The position numbers were made by a program, and so were the translations under genes. Under the pieces are notes generated by a model, which did no database searches, was not told the DNA's origin, and worked only from the letters and a program-made list of their open reading frames with translations. A stretch of 64,000 nucleotides of DNA from Terriglobia bacterium (GTDB lineage Bacteria; Acidobacteriota; Terriglobia; JAIQFV01), in the NCBI GenBank assembly GCA_028716525.1, contig JAQUPQ010000005.1, positions 62,001 through 126,000 on the forward strand, in the 5' to 3' direction. This document shows, one piece after another, positions 18,231-27,182 of the stretch (position 1 is its first letter; each line of letters starts with the position of its first letter).

Positions 18231-18716
18231 CTATCGCGAGTACTTGGAAACGCCGATCCAGCGACCCAGGAGGGTGTCGAGCGAAAATGTTCCTGCCCCA
18301 AATATTAGGATCAACATGGAGGCAAAAAGAAAAGTGTAGGGATCAGCCGCATAGAATTTTCCCGGGTCGGAAAAGAAAGAACGGAGTGCTTCCCGATCGG
18401 CCGTGACATAGGCCATGATCATGTTGATGGTCAAGATCAGGGAGATCGGCCGGGAGAGCAGACCCAGAAAAAGAAGAAGCCCCCCGAAAAACTCCAACGA
18501 GGAAATGAATGGCGCCATGAGGCCGGGATGCGGAAGTCCGATGCTGGTGAAGTAATCGGCCACATTGGAAAGGTTGTGCAGCTTGCCCCATCCGCTTTGC
18601 ATAAACTGCCAACCCCAATAAAGCCGCACGAACAGGAGAAAGGGCGATTGCAGGAAGGAAACTCCGCGGAAAAACTGGTCGTGCCAGTGCCTCAATCGAT
18701 GAAACAAGGAATTCAT
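18231..18716 (-). CDS. DoxX-family membrane protein of the bufferin operon (HvfD-like)
   Basis: About 161 residues and four membrane helices (FVRLYWGWQFMQSGWGKL; ISSLEFFGGLLLFLGLL; ISLILTINMIMAYV; TFLFASMLILIFGAG), the pattern of DoxX proteins. The W-G-K-L-H motif after helix 1 is also typical. I use ATG 18716, following GTGGGGATTG; ATG 18728 is an alternative, and the longer frame to 18803 overlaps the preceding gene and is unlikely. DoxX-type proteins are the fourth component of HvfABCD/Buf operons, where they are thought to help in export or redox handling. It lies directly downstream of bufC. Confidence 0.87.
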   Translation of the reverse strand: MNSLFHRLRHWHDQFFRGVSFLQSPFLLFVRLYWGWQFMQSGWGKLHNLSNVADYFTSIGLPHPGLMAPFISSLEFFGGLLLFLGLLSRPISLILTINMIMAYVTADREALRSFFSDPGKFYAADPYTFLFASMLILIFGAGTFSLDTLLGRWIGVSKYSR

Positions 18717-18739
18717 CAATCCCCACATTCCCAATTCAA

Positions 18740-19648
18740 TTAACGGCCTCCGGCTTTGGAGCTCTCCTTCTCGGGGGCGCAGAACCAACCGAGGGCCGTC
18801 CAATTTCTAAACCAGCGTTCCACTGCAGAGGCCATTTCTTCAGCCGAGTTGCGGGTCTCGCGAACCGCCGACCGAATGGCCTGCTGAACGGTCTTCCCTT
18901 CCCGAAGGGTCTGCAGCGCTGCAAATTCTCCCGCTTCCAGCCGCCGAAAGTAAACGGAGTTGTCGACACGGTGCACGGCCAGAAAGATCGGTTGGGGCCG
19001 GAGCGTTGCGATCTTTCGTATTCGCTTCCGCTTGCGTCGTTCCAGAACGGCATTGCTCGCGACATCGGTTTCATCGCCATCCTCCCGCAAGTCGATCAGA
19101 AGTTCATCGACCGGGTAACGCAGATGCAGAAGCCGAATATAGGGTTGGAGGCGCAGGTGCGCGGGCAGTCGGGCGAGCCCGCTCACATGCTCCGGGAGGA
19201 AGGCCGGCTCCGACCTCTCGTCGAAGGCTTCTATTTCCGCCCACTCCAAGCTCGCCAAATCCACAGCCAGAATCTTCTTGCGCCCGGCCCACTGAGGATG
19301 TCGGCGCAGCCAGGTTTCCAGATTCGACCCCAGATCGCGCAGGGTGTAGGATCGGGAAGGGCAATCCAGCATATAAGCCTTGCACATTGCTTCGAATCGT
19401 TTGTCGCCCAGCACCGCGCGCAGCCCGACGAAATCATCCATCAAGCTCGAAATGACCCGCCACCAATACTGCTGATTGTAAATTTGAAGCCGTTGAAACG
19501 ATGTCAGGCGGTCATTGGGCTTGATGAAGCGGGTCGCGTAGCCTTGCATGGATTGGCCGGTGGGCGTGAATCGCTGCATGCGATCCGACGCCGTCAAGGG
19601 CCGCATCACGACCCGAGCCATGGTCCGCTGTAGGGTTTGAAGGTTCAT
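18740..19648 (-). CDS. bufC: HvfC/BufC-family MNIO partner protein (DUF2063)
   Basis: This 302-residue protein starts with the DUF2063 domain (about 1-110; RMQRFTPTGQSMQGYATR, the LQIYNQQYWWRVISSL segment, then the DFVGLRAVLGDKRFEAM core). The C-terminal half has SLEWAEIEAFDERSEPAF, typical of HvfC/BufC. These proteins bring the precursor peptide to the iron-containing MNIO enzyme. The ATG overlaps the bufB stop by 4 bases (ATGA), so the pair is translationally coupled. A short basic RRKRKRIRK stretch is a local oddity. Confidence 0.92.
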   Translation of the reverse strand: MNLQTLQRTMARVVMRPLTASDRMQRFTPTGQSMQGYATRFIKPNDRLTSFQRLQIYNQQYWWRVISSLMDDFVGLRAVLGDKRFEAMCKAYMLDCPSRSYTLRDLGSNLETWLRRHPQWAGRKKILAVDLASLEWAEIEAFDERSEPAFLPEHVSGLARLPAHLRLQPYIRLLHLRYPVDELLIDLREDGDETDVASNAVLERRKRKRIRKIATLRPQPIFLAVHRVDNSVYFRRLEAGEFAALQTLREGKTVQQAIRSAVRETRNSAEEMASAVERWFRNWTALGWFCAPEKESSKAGGR

Positions 19649-20496
19649 GAGGCGTTGGCCAATGCCAGGGGAACTAAAAATCGATTGGCTTTAAGCGCTT
19701 CACGATGCACTTCCTCGAAGGGAGGAATGTGATCGTCCCATTCCAGCAGTGTGGCGGTGTTGCCTACACGCTGAATGGCGCGCTCGTAAAGTTTCCATAC
19801 GGGGTCGATCACGGGATGATCATGCGTGTCGAGAATCACTTTGTGGTATTTCGTGTGACCGGCAATATGAATTTGTGCCACTCGTTCAGCCGGAATGCGG
19901 TCGAGATAAGTCATCGGATCAAAATTGTGATTCTGTGATGACACGTAAATATTGTTCACATCCAACAAGATTCCACAATCGGCCCGCTCCACCACTTCGG
20001 TGAGAAACTCCCATTCCGTCATGCGGGAATCCTGAAATTCCGCATAGCTGCTGACATTTTCGACCGCAATGGGAACTTCGAGAAAATCCCGTGCTTCTTG
20101 AATTTTCTGCGCGGTCCGGCGCACCGCTTCCAAGGTATAAGGCAGGGGCAACAAATCATGGGTGTAGCGGCCGTCCACGCTCCCCCAGCAGAGATGGTCC
20201 GTGAGCCAGGGAGTCTGGGTTCGCCGGACGAGTTCCTTCAGCCGCCGGAGGTGATCGCGATTCAACTTCTCGGCGGACCCGAAATACATGGAGACGCCGT
20301 GCTGCACGACGCGATAGCTCTCAAGAATCTGATCGAGCGCCTGGAGCGGCCGTCCGCCGCCCACCATGAAGTTTTCCGATATGATTTCGAACCAATCGAC
20401 CGGCGGCTTTTTCTCGAAGATGTAGTTGTAATGAGGAATTCGAAGTCCGACACCCACACCGTAGTCGGTGTATCCGTTAAATCGATTTGCAGGCAT
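19645..20496 (-). CDS. bufB: BufB/HvfB multinuclear non-haem iron-dependent oxidative enzyme (MNIO, DUF692)
   Basis: This 283-residue protein has the DUF692 TIM-barrel pattern: GVGLRIPHYNYI, DWFEIISENFM, VVQHGVSMYFG, LTDHLCWG, IAVENVSSY, ILLDVNNIYVSSQNHNFDP, QIHIAGH and DTHDHPV. The His/Asp/Glu ligands of the iron cluster are all present. MNIO enzymes oxidise cysteines of RiPP precursors (to thiooxazoles in bufferins, oxazolone/thioamide groups in methanobactin-type systems). The precursor gene is immediately upstream and the partner gene overlaps downstream, so the substrate is very probably the 20569-20868 product. Confidence 0.95.
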   Translation of the reverse strand: MPANRFNGYTDYGVGVGLRIPHYNYIFEKKPPVDWFEIISENFMVGGGRPLQALDQILESYRVVQHGVSMYFGSAEKLNRDHLRRLKELVRRTQTPWLTDHLCWGSVDGRYTHDLLPLPYTLEAVRRTAQKIQEARDFLEVPIAVENVSSYAEFQDSRMTEWEFLTEVVERADCGILLDVNNIYVSSQNHNFDPMTYLDRIPAERVAQIHIAGHTKYHKVILDTHDHPVIDPVWKLYERAIQRVGNTATLLEWDDHIPPFEEVHREALKANRFLVPLALANAS

Positions 20497-20515
20497 AAAT
20501 GATATTTGACAAGAC

Positions 20516-20548
20516 GGAGGGTCTGCAAAGCAGCTACGCCGACCCTCC
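20516..20548 (-). promoter_or_regulatory. Hairpin between bufA and bufB
   Basis: GGAGGGTC (20516-20523) pairs with GACCCTCC (20541-20548) across a 17-base loop. It stands between the precursor stop and the bufB start and lacks a following U-run. It could stabilise bufA mRNA or partly end transcription, so that the precursor is made in excess over the enzymes. Confidence 0.6.
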
Positions 20549-20568
20549 CGCCTTGAGAAATTTTCAGG

Positions 20569-20868
20569 TTACTTGGACTTGTCCATCGGTTTTCCGTCGG
20601 TCCTGCATTCCCCCTTGCCCTTGCAATCGTTCTTACCCTTGGTCGATCCGCAGCCGCCTTTTCCCTTACAGGAATTCATCCCCTTACAAGCGTGCTTCTC
20701 GACCTTGGATTTGCTGGTAGCCTTCTTGCCGCTGGCCGCAGTCTTGTCCTTATCGGTATTCGGATTCGGACCACTGCTGTGCGGAGCGGCTTGAAGACTG
20801 AGGGTGCCACCAGCCAGCAAGCCTGCAAAAGCCGCCGCGGAAAGAAGTGATTTAGTCGACTTTTTCAT
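20569..20868 (-). CDS. bufA: Bufferin-type RiPP precursor (BufA2-like, Cys/Lys/Gly-rich)
   Basis: A 99-residue protein: signal peptide (residues about 1-27, ending near LQAAPHS), a Lys/Ser/Thr linker, then a core with five cysteines in ACKGMNSC-KGKGGC and NDCKGKGEC units. Bufferin precursors are exported peptides whose core cysteines become thiooxazole groups that bind copper. I chose ATG 20868 because AAGGAG lies ten bases before it and the signal peptide starts there; the frame extends to 20940. It is the first gene of the four-gene operon. Copper binding is inferred from the family. Confidence 0.9.
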   Translation of the reverse strand: MKKSTKSLLSAAAFAGLLAGGTLSLQAAPHSSGPNPNTDKDKTAASGKKATSKSKVEKHACKGMNSCKGKGGCGSTKGKNDCKGKGECRTDGKPMDKSK

Positions 20869-21762
20869 TTTCTCGGACTCCTTTTTGATTGAAATGAACA
20901 GCAAAAATTGTTCTTTTGGAAGCTCAGAAAATAAGGACAAAAAGCCTTCTCGCCTTGGTCTTGACCTCCGAGAGGTTTGATCACTTCTTCAGCCGCCGTG
21001 CTCCCAAGGGGCCCGACGAGCCAAAACATGCGCGTTAGTTTGAAGTGGGCGAAGCGTACCAAAAACGAGATTGAAAACAAAGCAAAAATTTGTCTTGGCA
21101 GAATTTACGCCCTGGTGCCAAAGATCCCCATCCTCTGGATGATTACCATGAATATCGTATTCAATCTCCTAATACGCCTAGGGGCTGTTTTTGGATTTGA
21201 ATACAGGGTGTTTAGTTGAGGGGAGATTCGGGGATCGATCTGGAATTTAAATCTAAGCGCTGAAAATACAGGGGTTAGCCACAGGAGCTGGTGTGTAGTG
21301 TCATTTCAAGCTGTATTATAATCTGGCACATCCGGAAGTTGTGGGTGTAGCAAGCGTGTGACGCGATAAGCTTGCGGTCTGCCACAAAAGGGAAAACAAG
21401 CGAAATATGAAACCCCGAACTTTACGGTAGTGATTCAATTTAAGGCGTTTCCGTCCTTCCTATTCTTAGCCGGCAGGGACTGGGTGTCATAGTGGATAAG
21501 TTCCGGAGTTGCCGGCCTTGTTGCAAGCACGATTCATCGAGCTGAAATAATTGTAGCCCCGCAGGGCGGGGCTACGGTTACTCCGTCCGCACAAGGCGGA
21601 CTGGCTTTAGGCGAAGGGCTGAATGCGGACTCTTCTACCTCTTGAACGAGGTACTCAATTTTCGGAAGTGCTCGATCTATTAGCGCACTAAAACGGAAGC
21701 GCCCTTAATCTAATAGTGCCCTTGTGCCGTGACTTCCGATGCCGAGGAAAGTCTTCGCATTC
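20869..21762. other. Long intergenic region upstream of bufA
   Basis: Almost 900 bases without a supported gene. At 21550-21600 there are two hairpins, TAGCCCCGC-ag-GGCGGGGCTA type and GTCCGC-acaag-GCGGAC, another REP-like unit. The near-upstream 150 bases should contain the bufferin promoter; I find no clear binding site. Open frames here (for example 20977-21219) show no protein features. Confidence 0.5.
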
Positions 21763-22677
21763 CTACCCAGTCAACCCAAGGGTTTCCAACATTCCCAGGA
21801 TCCTGTGAGCGTATTGTTGTGCACCCGCGAGGTTGGGATGTCCTGCAGATGCCCGGTAACACTGTTCCCGCTCCAAGATGTGCAAGCGGTCAAACGTAGC
21901 GTCACAGGAAGCGTGGCGCTCCGCCGCCATGGGGTCTTCCGGACTCAAGCCGAAGTCGTCGTTCAAGCCGAACAGATAAGTGTGAGAAGAAAATACAGCG
22001 TTATCCTCCGTGAAACCGGAATCGACAAACACAATTCTCGGATCCCCGGTGTCGCGGACAGCTTTTAGAATACAAAAAGTTGATTCCTCGTAAAACTGCC
22101 GGCAGCGCTCCGCTACTGCAGAACCCATCCATTGGTCTTCAATAAACGAAGGCTGGGCAATGCCGTGAATTCTAAGAAAATCGCCCAGTTTACCGATCTC
22201 GCTGTGATGACTCCATATGATGTAATACCCCGTCACTATAATTCTGCAATGAGGATGCTTAAACCGGGCTTTGGCTCTCTCCAGGAGTTCGGCCATGGAC
22301 TGCCCACAAAAGGCCCGCGTCTTTGCGGAAAGGACGGCCCTGGGGACCAAGGGATTCAGAATCGTTCGAATGTCGATATCGTGGATTCCTCCGCTGAGAA
22401 GAACCAATCGCACTTTCTCGGGAGAGTCACTGAAGCTTTCACACTGTTCCAGCAGGGTGGGCCGCGCGACTGGAACCTCTCCTTTGGCGATGGGGCCACT
22501 GGCTGAAAACGCCCCGATTACCGCACCCGAATGCGCCAGGCGCTGGAGCGTCACCTTGCTGTAATGTCGACGGAGCGTATCTCCCACAAGAACATCATAC
22601 TTTTCCTTGTCTCGAAGGCCTTGACCCCAGGCAACGGAATCCCCTATCGAGACCATCCTCAATTCGCCGGTCACCAT
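21763..22677 (-). CDS. SGNH/GDSL-like hydrolase
   Basis: This 304-residue protein has block I MVSIGDSVAWGQGL (nucleophile Ser) near the N terminus. A block III-like LLSGGIHDIDI replaces the usual GxND, and a C-terminal SAGHPNLAGAQQYA holds the catalytic His. There is no signal peptide, so it is probably cytoplasmic. The change of Asn to His/Asp in block III may alter the oxyanion hole. The start ATG follows GCGGGGGTA. The neighbours do not suggest a substrate. Esterase or lipase activity is plausible but unproven. Confidence 0.75.
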   Translation of the reverse strand: MVTGELRMVSIGDSVAWGQGLRDKEKYDVLVGDTLRRHYSKVTLQRLAHSGAVIGAFSASGPIAKGEVPVARPTLLEQCESFSDSPEKVRLVLLSGGIHDIDIRTILNPLVPRAVLSAKTRAFCGQSMAELLERAKARFKHPHCRIIVTGYYIIWSHHSEIGKLGDFLRIHGIAQPSFIEDQWMGSAVAERCRQFYEESTFCILKAVRDTGDPRIVFVDSGFTEDNAVFSSHTYLFGLNDDFGLSPEDPMAAERHASCDATFDRLHILEREQCYRASAGHPNLAGAQQYAHRILGMLETLGLTG

Positions 22678-23258
22678 TACCCCCGCGGTATTAGATTCAA
22701 AACCACAAATTCAAAAATCCCCGCAGAAACATCCAAGATCAAACCGGGAATGGGGGAGAATTTGCACTGAATAGAATCAGTTGGGGCTGGTTTGAAACTT
22801 GGAGCGGGCAGGGTTTTGTACCGATCGTCGGTGCCTGAGAAACAAATCAGACCCGCTGCCGAATGGTTCATTCAAAACGACGGGAAAACCCTGAGGCGCT
22901 GCCGAAAAATCCCGGTGTAAAGCTCATCAGAGGATCTTCCACAGCCATCCACACCACGGAGCAGCCCGAACCTGCATCGCACCAAGACAAATCAATACTT
23001 TTGTCTCTGACCCCGATGCTCTCCGAACACTCTTCCATTGTTTTTTCCGCGGGGTTCAAGGCCCGCAGCCGAGGAACATTCGAGCCTTCGTGAGGTGTCT
23101 CTCAATGACGCCAGCTCTCGTTCAACACGTTCGATCTCTTTTACAACATGAACCAATCGTTTCACGTCCATGGGAATTAGCGCTCCTTTTTGGTAGTCAG
23201 TCGGAGATTACAATCGCACCCGCGTTTAAATCAGAGGACATCCTCGCGATGAAGCTCT
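22678..23258. other. Intergenic, nothing recognised
   Basis: About 580 bases. Short open frames (for example 23090-23341) overlap the 3' end of the ORF6N gene on the opposite strand and have no domain. I see no RNA gene or repeat. Confidence 0.4.
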
Positions 23259-23783
23259 TCAGTCGCTCCGGGAATTCAATCGGGAACAGCCGACCAATCG
23301 CTGAACTGGAAGTTGAACAAGTCCCGGAAGAGCATCGCTGACGATTTTCAACGGCAAGATATTGGTCTTGGCCAGTTCTTCAAGTTTGCGGGCCAACTCA
23401 CTGGTGGACTTTTGAATTTCATTTAAATTGTCCAGGATTTTGTTGATGGCAACGCCCACTTGGGCGGAATGTTTTTTCTTAAGCACCTTCAACACAATCT
23501 CGAGCCCGCCTTCGGTGTAGACATAAGGGGGATAGCGCCGGCCTCCTTGAGCTTTCGAATCGCCGGATTGTGATTTTAGAGACTTGAATTCCTCGGGAGT
23601 CAGTCTGAAACGGGAATCGGGAGGAAACAGATTTTGGTGGCGTTTCATTTCGCGATTGAAACTGCTGGTCTTCATGCCCTGTAGCTGCGCAATGTCCTCA
23701 TCGAGGACGACGCTCTGATCGTGCAGTTGAATGATGCGCGATTTGAATATCCCTGTTCGACGCTGCGGTTTTTTGAATATCAC
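23259..23783 (-). CDS. ORF6N-domain protein
   Basis: This 174-residue protein has the phage-type ORF6N DNA-binding domain in the first 110 residues: SRIIQLHDQSVVLDEDIAQL, SFNREMKRHQNLFP, FRLTPEEF, and GGRRYPPYVYTEGGLEIV. A coiled segment follows (INKILDNLNEIQKSTSELARKLEEL). Such proteins occur in prophages and genomic islands and have unknown roles in gene control. The frame opens at 23783 without a strong ribosome site. The 3' end reads an unusual LNSRSD tail, so the C terminus may have been altered. Its neighbourhood is sparse in genes, in keeping with accessory DNA. Confidence 0.82.
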   Translation of the reverse strand: MIFKKPQRRTGIFKSRIIQLHDQSVVLDEDIAQLQGMKTSSFNREMKRHQNLFPPDSRFRLTPEEFKSLKSQSGDSKAQGGRRYPPYVYTEGGLEIVLKVLKKKHSAQVGVAINKILDNLNEIQKSTSELARKLEELAKTNILPLKIVSDALPGLVQLPVQRLVGCSRLNSRSD

Positions 23784-24658
23784 AAAAGCGCTTCCATCGG
23801 GACCGTCGGAATCCAGCCGACCACTGCTGGCCTGAATCAGTCTTCGGTCTGCAAATCCATCAATTTATAAATTTCCGTTTCGCCCGGCGATTCCCAATGA
23901 TCCCGGTACCAAGGTGCGTTCTATATCCCGGACTCCAGGGATCACTAGGCGAGGGGAAGTGTCGCCTTCTAATGGGGATTAGAACTACAAAGCAAAACAC
24001 TCACCCTCGCTTGGGACCACGTACAGTACGACTCTGCCGTAAGGTAACAAAACCAATAGGGATTGAAAGCCTCAGCTGCATTTTGTCGATATCCTGACAG
24101 GAGATATCCGAAGCGAAGAGAGTCAACCGGAACCCCGTTTTTCCGCTTCGCCACTTGCCTTAGAGAAAAATTACTCGAGGCCCTAGATTATCCTTTGACT
24201 TTACAACTGCGGTTAAGTATGCCGACCCTCATTCCCAACGCCACTCGCATTGTGCGGCTTGGGCGGCTTGGTGTAGATCCTAAGATCCAAGAGAGGTGAA
24301 AACGGAAAGTCGAGACACCGCTTTTAGCCCCGATTTTGGCTTACACGATTCGAATGCCCCATCTTTTTGGTCCGCCTCCAATGCTCGTCGCGCCTTTCGT
24401 TATCGTGGCCTGCGACGCCACACGAGATGTGTGGTAAAATTAATTTCGCGGTGGCCTGCTGTGAATTGTCGGCCTCTTTCTTCAATCATAAATCATAGCC
24501 AGTCGCCGCCATTCACACGGGCGCCTGCATGTGGAAATGAAATGATGCTTACATCCTGTCGGTGGACGAAATATTTAGAAAAAAGACCGGCCGACAAGAA
24601 GGGCTTGCCTGTCAAGATTTTGACATTCTAGTGCAGATCGACTGAGGTTCATTGACCA
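23784..24658. other. Gene-poor stretch upstream of the XRE regulator
   Basis: About 875 bases with no supported gene; open frames at 23897-24097, 24063-24299 and 24296-24631 lack any protein signature. The last 50 bases carry a dyad (see 24610-24625) and the leader of the regulator gene. Confidence 0.45.
24610..24625 (+). promoter_or_regulatory. Perfect dyad TGTCAA-N4-TTGACA, candidate operator
   Basis: A 6-4-6 inverted repeat (TGTCAAGATTTTGACA) lies 34 bases before the ATG of the XRE-family gene. Its position over the probable promoter suggests auto-regulation by that protein. Part of it also reads as a -35 box (TTGACA), but no good -10 lies 16-18 bases downstream. Confidence 0.45.
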
Positions 24659-25441
24659 ATGGCTCCCTCGGATGGTGGCTTCCGGCTTAAAAAAATCCGT
24701 GAAAAGTTGGGCTTGACGCAGGAAGTCATCCAGGAAGCCAGCCTGGAAATTGCGCACCGCGAAGACAATCCTCAATTTGCCATCCGTCACAGCCATCTTT
24801 CGATCATTGAGAATTCACGATCCGTACCCAACATCTACAAGCTGTATTCCTTGTGCGCCATCTACCGGTTGGATATAGATGAAATTCTGGGCTGGTACGG
24901 CATCTCCACCGAAAAGCTGAAGGCACTGCAGGCTGTCGTCAAGGTGGACAAAACCCACCTGGTCAACCTGCGCGTGGAAATGATCCAACAAGGAAAGACG
25001 TTGGCTGTTCCCGCGAGGCTGGATCCATCCTTCGATCCCCGCCACACGAACTTTCTAACACGCCTCGTTCAGGCGTGGAAAGAAGTCCCGATAGGATTGC
25101 TGGCCCAGCTGGATTTGAAGCATCACGTGTATGGCTTTATCGGCTTGGACGACTACATGATGTTCCCGCTTCTCAAACCCGGCGCTTTCGTTCAGGTGGA
25201 TGTTAAACGCAATAAGATTGCGCCGGAAGGCTGGGCGAGTGAATTTGATCGTCCCATATATTTCCTGGAACTCCGCGACCGCTATGCCTGTTGTTGGTGC
25301 AGTTTGGAGGAAAGCCGTCTGCACTTGATTCCTCATCCCGCTTCCCCATGCAAGGCGAAAGTCATGAGCTATCCCGCCGAGGTGACCGTGGTAGGCCAAG
25401 TGGTCGGTGTCACCATGCGGTTGGTCGCATCTACGCCTTGA
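24659..25441 (+). CDS. XRE-family regulator with S24/LexA-like C-terminal domain
   Basis: This 260-residue protein has an N-terminal helix-turn-helix (about 8-80): LKKIREKLGLTQEVIQEAS ... HLSIIENSRSVPNIYKLYSLCAIYRLDIDEIL. The C-terminal part (about 150-255; YGFIGLDDYMMFPLLKPGAFVQVD, RPIYFLELRDRYACCWC, TVVGQVVGVTMRL) has the strand order of the S24 peptidase/LexA fold. The Ser-Lys catalytic pair is not evident, so self-cleavage is doubtful. The HTH contains an insert (about 10 residues, IAHREDNPQF) relative to ordinary XRE domains. It is probably an auto-regulated repressor; the signal is unknown. Confidence 0.83.
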   Translation: MAPSDGGFRLKKIREKLGLTQEVIQEASLEIAHREDNPQFAIRHSHLSIIENSRSVPNIYKLYSLCAIYRLDIDEILGWYGISTEKLKALQAVVKVDKTHLVNLRVEMIQQGKTLAVPARLDPSFDPRHTNFLTRLVQAWKEVPIGLLAQLDLKHHVYGFIGLDDYMMFPLLKPGAFVQVDVKRNKIAPEGWASEFDRPIYFLELRDRYACCWCSLEESRLHLIPHPASPCKAKVMSYPAEVTVVGQVVGVTMRLVASTP

Positions 25442-25475
25442 GCTGCGAATGCTCTCCGCTGCGATGACAATTCAT

Positions 25476-25943
25476 TTATGAGTGGGTCCGGGAATGATTC
25501 CGGGAAGGAGCCGGGTTTTTCTTCATTTGAACCAGCAGGAGCAAACGTTCGCAGTTGAGCATGAAGATCTTTTTCAATAGGGGTGTGGCGGTATCGGGAA
25601 CGAGCGTCCGATAAAACTGTTGATCTTGCCAGTGTTTTGATAAGGATCGCGGGTCCTCTTCCGTTTCTGCAAGACAGCGTTCCAAGTCGTCGTGTTGTCC
25701 CTCCAGCGTCAGACTCATTAATCCCCTGAATACCTCTCGGTGGCAGCGTTCCAAGGCTTGAACGGCTGAATCTGTGCCGTAAAGCATCGACAGGCCCTCA
25801 TGCTGATAGGCCGACACTCCCGACGGCCGCAGCGAACTCAGAAACACCAGCCGCTCAAATTCGGATTTCAAAGGTCCCAGCGAATGTCGATAGACGTCTT
25901 CGACGACTCTCTCGAAATCCGGGACCGAACCTTCCTGTGACAT
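25476..25943 (-). CDS. Hypothetical protein, about 155 residues
   Basis: Not recognised. A soluble, helix-rich, acidic protein without signal peptide or membrane segment. Cysteines are few (for example ERCH and ERCLAETEEDP) and do not form a metal motif. The start at 25943 is well supported by GGAGGAAAA directly before the ATG; the frame extends six codons further. It converges with the XRE gene (34 bases between stops) and has no obvious operon partner. Confidence 0.7.
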   Translation of the reverse strand: MSQEGSVPDFERVVEDVYRHSLGPLKSEFERLVFLSSLRPSGVSAYQHEGLSMLYGTDSAVQALERCHREVFRGLMSLTLEGQHDDLERCLAETEEDPRSLSKHWQDQQFYRTLVPDTATPLLKKIFMLNCERLLLLVQMKKNPAPSRNHSRTHS

Positions 25944-26120
25944 TTTTCCTCCAGCCTTCACACCTAAAGTCTACATCCTTTTTACGAAGAGATTTTCACT
26001 CCGCTGATTTTGTCAACATCTTGAGATTCCTACACGCCGTCCCCCGCCTCCTCTTTAGTTCTTCTAGATTGCATTCACCTTCGATGGGGATCCACACCAA
26101 TCACAAAGGAGATGAATGCA

Positions 26121-26315
26121 ATGTCCAAACTAACAGTAACAGTAGGTTTGTTGGCGCTTCTGGCAACTCCTATAGTTGCTCTCTATACCAGCGCTCACAG
26201 GCCAAACGCTAAAACCTATTCCACCTGTTCGCTGGCTGTACCCTCAAACCCCTTGGGTAGCGCCTGGACCGACGGCGTATTGCCTCCACCGCCGCCCCCG
26301 CCCCCCGAAGTGTAA
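26121..26315 (+). CDS. Small secreted peptide with an octaproline tail
   Basis: A 64-residue product beginning MSKLTVTVGLLALLATPIVA, a signal-peptide-like hydrophobic segment. A short polar middle with one Cys (KTYSTCSL) follows, then a C terminus of eight consecutive prolines and EV. AAAGGAGAT lies nine bases before this ATG; an ATG three codons earlier is possible. Eight prolines would stall ribosomes without EF-P. The function is unknown. It precedes a co-directional membrane-protein pair by 81 bases, so a signalling or regulatory peptide is one possibility. Confidence 0.65.
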   Translation: MSKLTVTVGLLALLATPIVALYTSAHRPNAKTYSTCSLAVPSNPLGSAWTDGVLPPPPPPPPEV

Positions 26316-26396
26316 TTCGTAAACCCCCAGACTGGGCTGGTTCTTGGGCTGTGATATACTTCCAAGAGTGGCCCAGTCCCGGGCGGGTCTAGTCGA

Positions 26397-27182
26397 ATGA
26401 TACCAGTTAGTCTAACCGTTACACAATACATCCTGGGGATCGCCGGCATGCTCGGAGAGATTTATCTGATCACCGTCGGCTTGACCCGGAGGCTGTATGT
26501 TTCCTTTTTCATTTTCTATATTTACCTCACCGTGGTGTTCGTTCGGGACGCTTGGGGCTTTCTGGTCATTTACCACGGTTTCATGGCTCGCCCCCTCTAC
26601 AATTATTACTACAAGATTGAATTGGTTGTTTACATCCTCTTGTTCGGGATTGTCTTCGATCTTTATCACCAGGTGTTCAAACCCTTTCCCGCCATTCACA
26701 AATTTTTCCGGGGACTGCTGCTACTGTTCTTTGTCGGGCCTTTAATCCTCGCGGCCACCAAATTTCCGCTGGGCTCACAGTGGTGGACCATGACCATGAT
26801 GGAATTTGGAAAAAACATCCGGTTTGCTGTCGCCCTGCTTCTCATGCTGATTCTCTCCATTGTGGGATATTATAAGGTGCCGTTAAACCGCAACTTGAAG
26901 GGTTTGTTGTTCGGCTTGGCCTTTTATAACATTGTGGCGGTGGCGATATCCGCACTCTTTGCCTCCCAAGGGCCGCAGTTGACGGCGTTGTGGCAGATGA
27001 TTTCGGTATTGACGTATATGGGCGCCATTTTGATCTGGATATTTTCACTTTCGACTGTCGCCGCCCCGATCAGCGCCGTGTCGAGCTCCTCCGAGGCAAC
27101 CGGCTACGCGGTCCTGATGCCTGAAGTGATTGACGGTTTGTGTAGAATTAACTCGCGCCTTTCGCTCTGGTTGGAAAAATGA
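26397..27182 (+). CDS. Polytopic membrane protein, about seven helices, unknown function
   Basis: This 261-residue protein has around seven hydrophobic helices (about 10-28, 33-58, 72-92, 103-122, 140-158, 166-190, 198-220) and a short hydrophilic tail. The topology is like some seven-helix sensor modules, but no signalling domain is attached. The stop overlaps the next gene's start (ATGA), so the two are co-translated. A GTGATATACTT promoter-like element lies near 26346-26356. Not assigned to a family. Confidence 0.78.
   Translation: MIPVSLTVTQYILGIAGMLGEIYLITVGLTRRLYVSFFIFYIYLTVVFVRDAWGFLVIYHGFMARPLYNYYYKIELVVYILLFGIVFDLYHQVFKPFPAIHKFFRGLLLLFFVGPLILAATKFPLGSQWWTMTMMEFGKNIRFAVALLLMLILSIVGYYKVPLNRNLKGLLFGLAFYNIVAVAISALFASQGPQLTALWQMISVLTYMGAILIWIFSLSTVAAPISAVSSSSEATGYAVLMPEVIDGLCRINSRLSLWLEK

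Noticed and set aside
20977-21600. Possible gene or tRNA in the long bufA upstream gap
   Set aside because: No TTCGA-type T-loop with acceptor stem was found, and open frames are short and compositionally random; only REP-like hairpins are certain.
22863-23341. Possible small genes on the plus strand
   Set aside because: Frames overlap the ORF6N gene or carry no features; start sites lack ribosome sequences.
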